Of a DNA stretch of 64,000 nucleotides, positions 16,118-23,906 are shown one piece after another (positions within the stretch are counted from its first letter, which is position 1; each line of letters begins with the position of its first letter). The translations under genes and the position numbers were made by a program. The stretch is taken from contig NZ_PVMZ01000024.1 of NCBI RefSeq assembly GCF_003001815.1, forward strand, positions 1 through 64,000. Reading direction: 5' to 3'. The notes beneath the pieces were generated by a model, which was not told the DNA's origin, made no database searches, and saw nothing but the letters and a program-made list of their open reading frames with translations. This DNA comes from Actinoplanes italicus (GTDB lineage Bacteria > Actinomycetota > Actinomycetes > Mycobacteriales > Micromonosporaceae).

Positions 16118-16753
16118 ATGCCCGCTGACCTCAGTACCCCCGCGCGCCAGGCCCTGATCGCCCTGATGGTGCGTGCCGAGAGGGTGTCGAATCCGGATCT
16201 TCGCCGCGATTACCGCATGGAGATCACCAAATCGGCGCGTGAGGAGTTGTCGGCCGCGAAACTGATCGTTTTCGAGAAGGGTCCGCGAAATGCGATCTTT
16301 CACGAATTGACCGACCTGGGGTGGGCACGGGCGCGGCAGGAGTTCCGCTCCCCACCGCCGGAGAAGGTCGCCGGAGCCTGGCTGCTGCACTACGCCACCC
16401 TGCGTCACCTGGCCGGGTACCTGGACCGCACCGACCAGCAGGCCGCCGACGTGTTCGCCGAGCCCGACCGCGGGCCGGCGCCGGCCGAGGGATCGGTCGA
16501 GCAGCGCCTGCGCGAGGCGTACCACGACCTCGCCGGGAACCCCGGCGACCTGGTCCCCCTCGCCGCCGTCCGGCAGCGGCTGGCCGGCGTCGACCGCGCC
16601 GAACAGGACCGGATCCTCAAAGACCTGGATCGCCGCCGGGAGATCCACCTGGACCCGGACCCGGCGCGCGGCGAGCTGACCCGGGAGGCCCACGACGCGG
16701 CGATCCTCATCGGCGGCGAGGCCAAGCATCTGATCACGATCGGTCGGGCGTGA
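16118..16753 (+). CDS. Double winged-helix protein coupled to HerA-like ATPase
   Basis: The 211-aa protein has an N-terminal winged-helix-like region (LSTPARQALIALMVR and ELTDLGWARARQEF, residues 5-75). A second helical/winged-helix-like region follows (VEQRLREAYHDLA and ILKDLDRRREIHLD), ending in IGGEAKHLITI. No catalytic motif is visible, so DNA or protein binding is likely. The ATG at 16118 follows GGAG and matches the start of the conserved region; upstream in-frame starts exist. Its stop overlaps the GTG of the ATPase (GTGA), so the two are made together. The family was not recognised with certainty. Confidence 0.65.
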   Translation: MPADLSTPARQALIALMVRAERVSNPDLRRDYRMEITKSAREELSAAKLIVFEKGPRNAIFHELTDLGWARARQEFRSPPPEKVAGAWLLHYATLRHLAGYLDRTDQQAADVFAEPDRGPAPAEGSVEQRLREAYHDLAGNPGDLVPLAAVRQRLAGVDRAEQDRILKDLDRRREIHLDPDPARGELTREAHDAAILIGGEAKHLITIGRA

Positions 16754-19700
16754 TCGAGCAGGACCAGCGGCGCGCGCTGACCGAGCTGCGGCGCCTGGAC
16801 TGGGCGCCGACACCCGAGGACGTGTGGACCGACCTCGACGTGCACCTCGACGAGCTGAACGGTGCGGCCGGGGAGGCCGTCCTGCACGCCTTCGAGGAGG
16901 CCGCGGCCCGCCGCACCGGCAGTCCGCTGGGCCTGGTCGTCGAGGGGCAGCACGGTTCCGGCAAGACCCACCTGCTGCGCTGGGCACGGGAGAAGGTCCA
17001 GCAGCAGGAGGGCTACTTCTTCCTGATGGGCATGGCCGACGGCCGTACCTTCTGGCCGAACATCGTGCACACCCTGCTGCGCGGGTTGCGCCGCTCCGGT
17101 TACTACCGGCACACCCAGCTCGCCATGTTCCTGGAACGGCTCAGCGAACGCGCCGAGCTGCCGAGCACGCTGCGCCGCCAGATCCGCGGACAGGCGCCGC
17201 TCACCGCCGCCGCGCTCGACGCGTTCGTGGCCGGGGTCCGGATCGCCGACCCCGAGACGGGCCGCGACTGCCGGTTCACGCTGCGCGCGCTGGTCCTGCT
17301 GGCCGCGGCCGACACCGACGTCGCCGACCTGGGGGAGTCCTGGCTGCTGTCGCTGCCGGACACCGGTGACGGGGAACAATGGGGCCTGCCGCGGATGGGC
17401 CGGTCCGAACAGGACGTCGCCGTGGAGATCTCGCGCCTGCTGGCCCTGACCGGGCCCAGCATGCTGGCGGTCGACCAGATCGACGTCATCTTCGCCCAGA
17501 GCGATCCGGGTCGTACCGACGCCATCGCCACCGACCTGGGCCACGGGCTGATGGACCTGCGGGAGAAGCTCTTCCGGACCGTGACCGTGGTCGCCTGCCT
17601 GCCGACGTCCTGGCAGCGGATCCGGCACGGAGCCCCCGGCGGCCGGTTCCGGCAGGAGACCCGGCTGCAGCGGCTGCCGTCCCGCGAGGTCGCCGAGAAA
17701 CTGATCGCCGCACGGTTCGCGCCACTGTTCGAGGCGGCCGAGTTCAAGCCGCCCTACTACACGTGGCCGATCCTCCCGGAGGCCTTCGACCAGGCACTCG
17801 ACCACACCCCACGGCAGCTGATCGAACGCGCCGACGAACACGTCCGGTACTGCCTCGGCCGCGACGAGATCATCCCGCTGGCGAACCTGGGCGAGCACCG
17901 GGAGAGCTCCGCGCCCGCGCCGCCGACGGCCGGCGACGACCAGCTGGCCCGGCTTCAGGAGCGCTTCGACCGGCTCGCGGCCGAGGCCGACGTCGCCGCC
18001 GCCGTGCTCCCGGCGACCGAGGACACCGTGATGTCCCGGCTGCTGGAGGCCGGGCTGCGCGCGTGGGCGGTCGAGCAGGGCGACGGACGGTTCCGGGTGC
18101 TGCCGGTCGAGCAGGGCAACCCGTCGGCGCACGCCGGGCTCTGCGAGACCCTCGACTCCGAGATCGAGGACGAGGCGCACTGGTACTTCCGCGGCCTTTC
18201 GCACACCAACGCCCGCGCGGTCCAGGCGCGGCTGGCCCGGCTGCGCAGCCTGGCCGGGCTCGACCCGCGGGTCACCAAGCGCCGGGCCGTGCTGCTGCGC
18301 GACTCGGACTGGCCGACCGGACCGGTCAGCACGCGGGTCCGCCAGGAGTTCCTCGACCTCGGCGGCGTCATCACCGCTGTCGCGCCGGGCGACCTGCGGG
18401 CGTTCGCCGCCCTGGCCGTGCTGCTGGAGGAGAACGATCCCGCCCTGCCCGACTTCCTGCGCGATCGCCGTCCGGCGGGCCGGACCGCCCTGTTCACGGC
18501 GATCCTCGGGACGCCGGTCACAGCGCGGCCGCAGCCGCCGGACGAGGCCGGCATCGTGGCCGGGACCGTTGTCGAGAACAGTTCACCCGTACAGCTGGAT
18601 CTCGAATCTCTCCGGAAGCACACGGTGATCTTCGCCGGATCCGGGTCCGGCAAGACCGTCCTTCTCCGGCGGATCGTGGAGGAGTGCGCGCTGCGGGGTG
18701 TCTCGGCGATCGTCCTGGACCCCAACAACGACCTGGCCCGCCTCGGCGACGGCTGGCCGCAGCCGCCGGACGGCTGGAGCGACGGCGATCCGGCCCGCGC
18801 CGCCGACTACCTGGCCGCCGTCGACGTCGTGGTGTGGACGCCGCGCCGCGAGTCCGGACGCCCGCTGACCCTGCGGCCGCTGCCCGACTTCGCCGCGGTC
18901 CTCGACGAGCCGGACGAGTTCGCGCTGGCCCTGGACGCGGCCGTGGCCACCCTCGCGCCGCGCGCCCGGATGGCGGCGAGCACCGCGAAAGCCGATCGGG
19001 GGCGGGCCGTCCTGCGTAAGACCCTGGAACATTTCGGCCGTACGGGCGGCAGTGGGCTGGGTGACTTCGTCGACCTGCTCGCCGACCTGCCCGACGAGGT
19101 CACCAGCCTGGGCCGGGCCCGCGAACTGGCCGCCGAGATGGGCGAGACCCTGAAGGCCGCGATGGTCAACGACCCACTCCTGGGCGGTGCGGGGACCCCG
19201 CTCGACCCCGGCGTGCTGTTCACCCCGGCGCACGGCAAGCGGTCAAGGATCTCGGTGATCAGCCTGATCGGCCTGCCCGGCGACGAGCAGCGGCAGAGCT
19301 TCGTCAACCAGCTGCAGATGGCGCTCTTCTCCTGGATCAAGCAGAACCCGGCCGGCGACCGCCCGCTCGGCGGGCTGTTCGTCATGGACGAGGCGCAGAC
19401 GTTCGCCCCGTCCGGCGCGATGACCGCCTGCACCGAGAGCACGCTGGCGCTGGCCGGGCAGGCCCGCAAGTACGGCCTCGGCCTGATCTTCGCGACCCAG
19501 GCGCCGCGCGGCATCCACAACCGGATCGTCGGCAACGCGGCCACCCAGTTCTTCGGTTTCCTCAACAGCCCGGCCCAGATCGCGGCGGCCAGGGAGGTGG
19601 CCGCCGCCAAGGGCAGCACCGTCCTGGACATCTCGCGGCTGCGCACCGGCCAGTTCTACGCGGTCACCGAGGGCCGCCCGTTCCGGAAGATCGCCACCGC

Positions 19701-19770
19701 GATGTGCCTGAGCCACCACCCGAAGAGCGCCCTGACCGCCGAGGAGGTCCTGAACCGCGCCCGCCGCTGA
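16750..19770 (+). CDS. Two-domain P-loop ATPase with C-terminal HerA/FtsK-like translocase
   Basis: This 1006-aa protein carries two separate nucleotide-binding sites. The first has Walker A GQHGSGKT at residues 66-73 and a Walker B-like LAVDQIDVIF near residue 240, in an AAA/ORC-like domain. The second has GSGSGKT at residues 630-636 and VMDEAQ at 878-883, then LIFATQAPRGIHNRIVGN and FFGFLNSP, typical of HerA/DUF87 DNA pumps. The middle region (about 400-610) is helical. HerA-type proteins move DNA and often partner nucleases in repair or phage defence, yet no nuclease is encoded next to it. It is coupled to the winged-helix gene upstream, and a channel gene starts 59 bp downstream. Confidence 0.8.
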   Translation: MIEQDQRRALTELRRLDWAPTPEDVWTDLDVHLDELNGAAGEAVLHAFEEAAARRTGSPLGLVVEGQHGSGKTHLLRWAREKVQQQEGYFFLMGMADGRTFWPNIVHTLLRGLRRSGYYRHTQLAMFLERLSERAELPSTLRRQIRGQAPLTAAALDAFVAGVRIADPETGRDCRFTLRALVLLAAADTDVADLGESWLLSLPDTGDGEQWGLPRMGRSEQDVAVEISRLLALTGPSMLAVDQIDVIFAQSDPGRTDAIATDLGHGLMDLREKLFRTVTVVACLPTSWQRIRHGAPGGRFRQETRLQRLPSREVAEKLIAARFAPLFEAAEFKPPYYTWPILPEAFDQALDHTPRQLIERADEHVRYCLGRDEIIPLANLGEHRESSAPAPPTAGDDQLARLQERFDRLAAEADVAAAVLPATEDTVMSRLLEAGLRAWAVEQGDGRFRVLPVEQGNPSAHAGLCETLDSEIEDEAHWYFRGLSHTNARAVQARLARLRSLAGLDPRVTKRRAVLLRDSDWPTGPVSTRVRQEFLDLGGVITAVAPGDLRAFAALAVLLEENDPALPDFLRDRRPAGRTALFTAILGTPVTARPQPPDEAGIVAGTVVENSSPVQLDLESLRKHTVIFAGSGSGKTVLLRRIVEECALRGVSAIVLDPNNDLARLGDGWPQPPDGWSDGDPARAADYLAAVDVVVWTPRRESGRPLTLRPLPDFAAVLDEPDEFALALDAAVATLAPRARMAASTAKADRGRAVLRKTLEHFGRTGGSGLGDFVDLLADLPDEVTSLGRARELAAEMGETLKAAMVNDPLLGGAGTPLDPGVLFTPAHGKRSRISVISLIGLPGDEQRQSFVNQLQMALFSWIKQNPAGDRPLGGLFVMDEAQTFAPSGAMTACTESTLALAGQARKYGLGLIFATQAPRGIHNRIVGNAATQFFGFLNSPAQIAAAREVAAAKGSTVLDISRLRTGQFYAVTEGRPFRKIATAMCLSHHPKSALTAEEVLNRARR

Positions 19771-19786
19771 CCTTTAGGCTGGCTCG

Positions 19787-19837
19787 ATGCGCCCTGTGAT
19801 CCTGATAGGACCCGTCCCACTTCCTCGCCGTGATTGA
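19787..19837 (+). CDS. Possible 16-codon leaderless upstream ORF of the channel gene
   Basis: TAGGCT at 19775-19780 is followed by six bases and an ATG that opens a 16-codon frame. Its TGA at 19835-19837 overlaps the channel's GTG at 19830. Such an arrangement could couple channel translation to this short frame. It may equally be chance. Confidence 0.3.
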   Translation: MRPVILIGPVPLPRRD

Positions 19838-20699
19838 GCGGTACGCGTCGCGGCTGGACCGGGTGGCCCACCGCTGCGCCGTCATCTCCGACTCGCGGGC
19901 GTTCGAGGTGCTGATCGTCGTCATGATCGGCGCCAACGCGATCCTGCTGGCCGTCGAGACCTACCCCTATCCCGAGGCGGCCGGACCGCTGCTGCACGCG
20001 CTGGAGTGGTTCTTCCGGATCGTGTTCGTCGCCGAGATCACGGTGCGGATCCTGGCGTACGGCCGCCATCCTCGCGAGTTCTTCCGGCACGGCTGGAACG
20101 TCTTCGACTTCGTGGTGATCGCCGCCGTCTTCATCCCCGGCCTGCACGGCGACTCGGCCGCGCTGCGGGTGATCCGGATCGCCCGGGTGGTGCGGCTGGT
20201 CCGGTTCTCGCCGGGCCTGCGGACCATCGTGTCGGCGCTGCTGCGCAGCCTGCCCGGCGTCGGCGGCTTCCTGGCGCTGGCCCTCGTGACGCTCTACGTC
20301 TACGGGATGGCCGGCTGGCTGATCTTCGGCGAGTCCGATCCCGATCAGTACGGCACTCTCGGCCGGGCGGTGCTCACGCTGTTCGTGCTGCTGTCGCTGG
20401 AGACGCTGCCCGACCTGATCGAGCAGGGCCTCGCACTGTCGCCGTGGACGCTCGTCTACTACGTCAGCTACGTCCTGATCACGGTCAACCTGCTGGTCAA
20501 CATCCTGATCGCGGTCATCGTCAACTCGATGGAGGAGGCCCGCCGCCTGGAGATGACCGAGCATATGGCCACCGACGACGACAACGACGGCATCCCCGAC
20601 GAGATCGACCGGATCATGATCAGTCAGCGGCTCGACGATCTGCGTACCGTGATCGCCGAACTGGAGCGGGAATTGCGGATCGATCGCACCGAAAGGTGA
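19830..20699 (+). CDS. Voltage-gated cation channel with calcium-type loop
   Basis: The 289-aa protein is a six-segment channel of the bacterial voltage-gated sodium channel type. The S4 sensor has arginines at every third position (R113, R116, R119, R122, R125). The pore reads SLETLPD at residues 189-195, aligning with the TLESW filter of NaChBac: the glutamate is kept and the tryptophan is replaced. After S6, residues 249-260 form an acidic DxDxDGxxDxxD loop like thrombospondin type-3 or EF-hand calcium sites. A short coiled coil follows (RLDDLRTVIAELEREL), as used by such channels to tetramerise. The GTG start has no ribosome-binding site. Confidence 0.85.
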   Translation: MIERYASRLDRVAHRCAVISDSRAFEVLIVVMIGANAILLAVETYPYPEAAGPLLHALEWFFRIVFVAEITVRILAYGRHPREFFRHGWNVFDFVVIAAVFIPGLHGDSAALRVIRIARVVRLVRFSPGLRTIVSALLRSLPGVGGFLALALVTLYVYGMAGWLIFGESDPDQYGTLGRAVLTLFVLLSLETLPDLIEQGLALSPWTLVYYVSYVLITVNLLVNILIAVIVNSMEEARRLEMTEHMATDDDNDGIPDEIDRIMISQRLDDLRTVIAELERELRIDRTER

Positions 20700-20787
20700 C
20701 ATCCGAGGCGTCCGGCGTGCGATCGTGAGCCCGGAGGGCGTTCACTGGCATCGATACCCGTGCATCGCTGAAGCTGTAGGGGGAGAC

Positions 20788-22050
20788 ATGTCCGTTCGAT
20801 CCATTCCCGCCGCGGCACTGTTGGCCGCCGCTCTGATCACGGTCATACCGCTGAACGACGCCGGAGCCCAGGCACCCGACCGGTCTCGCCCGGCCGTCCG
20901 CAACGTCATCTTCATCAACGGTGACGGCATGTCGGCCGCGCACCGGGAGGCCGCCCGCCTCTTCCACGCGGGGCTCGACGGCCGGCTCACGATGGACACA
21001 CTTCCGGTCTCCGGCCAGCTGACCACCAGCCCCGACGACCCGGAGTCGGCGATCACCGACTCGGCCGCCGGCGCGAGCGCCTGGGCCACCGGGGTGCGCA
21101 CCTACAACGGCGCGATCAGCGTCGACCCCGACGGCAACCCGCTCCCGACGCTGGGCGCCCTGGCCAAGGCCGCCGGAAAGTCGACCGGCCTGGTCACCAC
21201 CGCGCAGGTGACCGACGCCAGCCCGGCCGCGTTCTTCAGCAACGCCGTCGACCGCGACGCACAGGACGACATCGCCCGCCAATACCTCGAGAAGACGAAA
21301 CCCGACGTGATCCTGGGCGGCGGCGAGGACTGGTGGCTGCCGGCCGGCACACCCGGCGCGTACCCCGACCAGCCCGCCGAAGACCCGGAGGAGGGCAGCC
21401 GCGGCACCGAGGGAAACCTGATCGAGCAGGCCCGCCGGTCCGGCTACCAGTACGTCTCCACCCCCGCCCAGCTGGCCGCCGCCGGCAAGGGCAGGCTGCT
21501 CGGCCTCTTCGCCAACGAGGAGATGTTCCAGCAGCGCGCCGAGGGCCAGGGCGACATCTACGCCCCGGTGGTCAGCCTTGCCGCGATGACCGAGAAAGCC
21601 CTCACCAATCTCTCCACCGACCGCGACGGCTTCTTCCTGCTGATCGAGGAGGAGGGCGTCGACGAGTTCGCCCACCGCAACAACGGTCAGCGAACCCTGC
21701 AGACGATGGGCTCGCTGGACCGCGCGGTGGCGGTCGCTCTCGGCTACGCGCAGCGCCACCGCGACACTCTGATCGTGGTCACCGGCGACCACGAGACCGG
21801 TGGCCTCGCCGTGGAGGACGTCGATCCCGACGACGAGTCCGGCGACGCCGGCTCCGCCTCCGTCGAGGACGGCCCGTTCCCGGTCAAGGGCAGCGGCTTC
21901 AGCTTCGTCATCGACTGGACCACGACCGGCCACACCGGCCAGGACGTGCCGGTCACCGCTTACGGTCCGTTCGCCGACCGTTTCACCGGCAAGCACCCCA
22001 ACACCCACGTCTTCAAGGTCCTCAGGCCCCTGCTCCAGGAACGCCTGTAG
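20788..22050 (+). CDS. Secreted alkaline phosphatase (PhoA superfamily)
   Basis: The 420-aa protein starts with a Sec signal (about 28 residues, cleavage near AGAQA). The catalytic serine lies in ITDSAAGASAWATG. Metal-binding segments are NVIFINGDGMS, IEEEGVDEFAHRN and VTGDHETGG. It hydrolyses phosphate monoesters outside the membrane. The E. coli-type EGGRID motif is altered to EEEGVD, so metal choice may differ. The ATG follows GGGGGAG. A lone GTTCACT at 20739-20745 resembles half of an actinobacterial PHO box but has no second repeat. Confidence 0.88.
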   Translation: MSVRSIPAAALLAAALITVIPLNDAGAQAPDRSRPAVRNVIFINGDGMSAAHREAARLFHAGLDGRLTMDTLPVSGQLTTSPDDPESAITDSAAGASAWATGVRTYNGAISVDPDGNPLPTLGALAKAAGKSTGLVTTAQVTDASPAAFFSNAVDRDAQDDIARQYLEKTKPDVILGGGEDWWLPAGTPGAYPDQPAEDPEEGSRGTEGNLIEQARRSGYQYVSTPAQLAAAGKGRLLGLFANEEMFQQRAEGQGDIYAPVVSLAAMTEKALTNLSTDRDGFFLLIEEEGVDEFAHRNNGQRTLQTMGSLDRAVAVALGYAQRHRDTLIVVTGDHETGGLAVEDVDPDDESGDAGSASVEDGPFPVKGSGFSFVIDWTTTGHTGQDVPVTAYGPFADRFTGKHPNTHVFKVLRPLLQERL

Positions 22051-22222
22051 CGGAGCGGCGGCGGTCGGCCTTGCCGCTCGCGGTCCGGCATCGCCCGGGT
22101 TCTCGACGCGGCGGGCCTGACCACGCCCGCCTGCTCGCCTGTCGCCCTGCAAGGGGAAGGCGATCATGGGAGGTTCCGTCGATCCAGCAGCCGTGAACGC
22201 ACAAGATCGCGCGGACGGTGGG

Positions 22223-23242
22223 TCAGTGGGCGAAGGGCCAGCCGTCGGCGTCGTAGCCGATGCTGTTGATGCCCAGGTGCGGCGTGCCGGTGTCGGCGTA
22301 GTAGTGGTAGATCAGCAGCTCGCCGCCGGCGGTGTCGAGGACTGCCGGGTGGCCGGGGCCGTGGACGCTTCCGTGTCCGGAAAGGATCTCGGTGCCGCCT
22401 CCGGCTGTCAGCGGTGTGCCGTTGCGGTCGGTGAACGGGCCGTCCGGGCGGTCCGAGCGGCCGACGAGGGTGCGGTACGTGCTCGCCGCTCCCTTGCAGC
22501 AGGCGTCGAACGACAGCCACAGGTAGTAGTGGTCACCGTGCTTGGACAGGTACGGCGCTTCGACGGCGGTGTCGCCCCGGGTGGCCAGTGCGGTCATGGC
22601 CGCGCCGGAGCGCAGGCCTGTCGCCGGGTCGAGGCTGATCTGTTGAATGCCACTCCAGAACGAGCCGAACGTCAGCCACCAACGGCCGCCGTCATCCACG
22701 TACAGATGAGGGTCGATGGCATTGAAGTTTGATCCTTGGCTGCTTCCGATCACCATGCCGTGGTGTGTCCACGTGCCGGACTCGCCCGTCGTGCTGGTGG
22801 CCAGGAAGATCGCCGAGTGGTTCGAGCCGAAAGTCGACGCCGAATAATAAAGATAGAAACGATCTTTGTGGTACGAGATGTCCGGCGCCCAGAGAGCCGT
22901 GCTGCCCTTGGTGTAACCGGTGGTCCAGGCGGCGCCTCCCGGGAAGGCCGGCCCGGCGTCGGTGAACGTCTCCAAGTCGGCCGAGGTTCGGAGGCGCAGG
23001 TTGTCGCCGGTGTGCGCGAGCAGATAGCCGCCGCCCGGCTTCTCGACGATCGTCGGGTCGTGCACGCCGTCGTCGCCGAGCAGGAACCGTGGCTCCGGAT
23101 AGACGCTGGGCGCGACGGCGGTCGGTGCTGCGGGCATGCCCCCGTTGTATGCCCGCAGCACCGCGATGCCCGTCACCAGGGCGGCGACCAGAACGGCGGC
23201 GACCAGGGTGGTACGGCGGACTAGCCGCGGAGTCACGGACAT
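22223..23242 (-). CDS. Membrane-anchored GH43 arabinan endo-1,5-alpha-L-arabinosidase-like
   Basis: The 339-aa protein has an N-terminal signal/anchor (TTLVAAVLVAALVTGIAVL) and a five-bladed GH43 domain. Expected catalytic residues are visible: the base Asp in GVHDPTIVE, the pKa-tuning Asp in NAIDPHLYV and the acid Glu in AVEAPYLSK. Family members cut alpha-1,5-arabinan of plant pectin. The ATG at 23242 is preferred to an in-frame start at 23263, because the latter would put a LacI-type operator and a -10 box inside the gene. Confidence 0.85.
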   Translation of the reverse strand: MSVTPRLVRRTTLVAAVLVAALVTGIAVLRAYNGGMPAAPTAVAPSVYPEPRFLLGDDGVHDPTIVEKPGGGYLLAHTGDNLRLRTSADLETFTDAGPAFPGGAAWTTGYTKGSTALWAPDISYHKDRFYLYYSASTFGSNHSAIFLATSTTGESGTWTHHGMVIGSSQGSNFNAIDPHLYVDDGGRWWLTFGSFWSGIQQISLDPATGLRSGAAMTALATRGDTAVEAPYLSKHGDHYYLWLSFDACCKGAASTYRTLVGRSDRPDGPFTDRNGTPLTAGGGTEILSGHGSVHGPGHPAVLDTAGGELLIYHYYADTGTPHLGINSIGYDADGWPFAH

Positions 23243-23249
23243 TGCCAAG

Positions 23250-23264
23250 ATGTTAACGATCACA
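23250..23264 (-). promoter_or_regulatory. LacI-type operator overlapping a leaderless -10 box (GH43 gene)
   Basis: The near-palindrome TGTTAACGATCACA at 23251-23264, with a central CG, has the form of AraR/LacI-family sites. On the reverse strand TAACAT (23255-23250) lies seven bases before the ATG. The operator therefore covers the promoter, which fits arabinose-type induction. Confidence 0.55.
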
Positions 23265-23310
23265 ATGGTTGCGTCAAGAGCAGCCGGGGACGGACTGCCA
23301 CACTGGGCCG

Positions 23311-23787
23311 GTGAGTTGGTGGATGCACGTCATGCCGCTGCACCGGCTGGCCGGTGCTGACGACTGGGCCTGGGTCACCTCGGCCGACGAGTCGCGGGGA
23401 GTGCCCGACGTGCCACCGCCACCCGTCCTGTTGCCCACGGCCGCGCAGGTCGTCGACGCGCTGAGGACCGGCGGAGGCCATGGTTCGGCCTGGTTCCGGG
23501 TGCCCGGCCTCGAACTGCCGGACTGCCCGCCGCAGTGCACCCGCGTGGGTTGCCTGGGCGAGGTCACCCTCCACACCGCCGACCGTCCCGCAGCGGTGAC
23601 GACCAGCGACGACCGGGTGGCGAGCGTCGGGTTCCGCGGACCGGAGCCCGCCACTGTCCTGTGCGTCGTCCGAGAGCTGACCGTGGTCGGCGGCGCGCAG
23701 CTGATCTGCGACGACGCCGCCGACACGGTCTTCGTGGTGTGGCCCGGCGAGCCGCTCGACGACCTGACCACTTCCTGGCCCTGGTGA
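23311..23787 (+). CDS. Hypothetical protein
   Basis: This 158-aa soluble protein is not recognised. It has Trp-rich patches near the start (WWMHVMP, DDWAWVT) and a cysteine group in the middle (LPDCPPQCTRVGCLG). No signal peptide, membrane segment or catalytic motif is seen. The GTG at 23311 is the likely start, but no good ribosome-binding site precedes it. It converges on the flavoprotein operon. Confidence 0.6.
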   Translation: MSWWMHVMPLHRLAGADDWAWVTSADESRGVPDVPPPPVLLPTAAQVVDALRTGGGHGSAWFRVPGLELPDCPPQCTRVGCLGEVTLHTADRPAAVTTSDDRVASVGFRGPEPATVLCVVRELTVVGGAQLICDDAADTVFVVWPGEPLDDLTTSWPW

Positions 23788-23845
23788 CCGGAGGCCGGAC
23801 CGGGACGATCCGGGCCCGGACGAGCGGCTTGGGGGCCTGATCGGG

Positions 23846-23865
23846 CCCTGGCCGGGCGGCCAGGG
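23846..23865. terminator. Bidirectional hairpin between convergent units
   Basis: An 8-bp perfect stem, CCCTGGCC with GGCCAGGG, has a GGGC loop. It lies between the ends of the hypothetical gene (23787) and the six-gene operon (23907), so it could end both transcripts. Confidence 0.55.
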
Positions 23866-23906
23866 GTGAGCGACTGGGGGCTGATCGGCTCTGGGGCCGG
23901 CGGTGG

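Noticed and set aside
20739..20765. PHO box before the alkaline phosphatase gene
   Set aside because: Only one GTTCACT half-site is present. The second direct repeat expected 11 bp on is missing.
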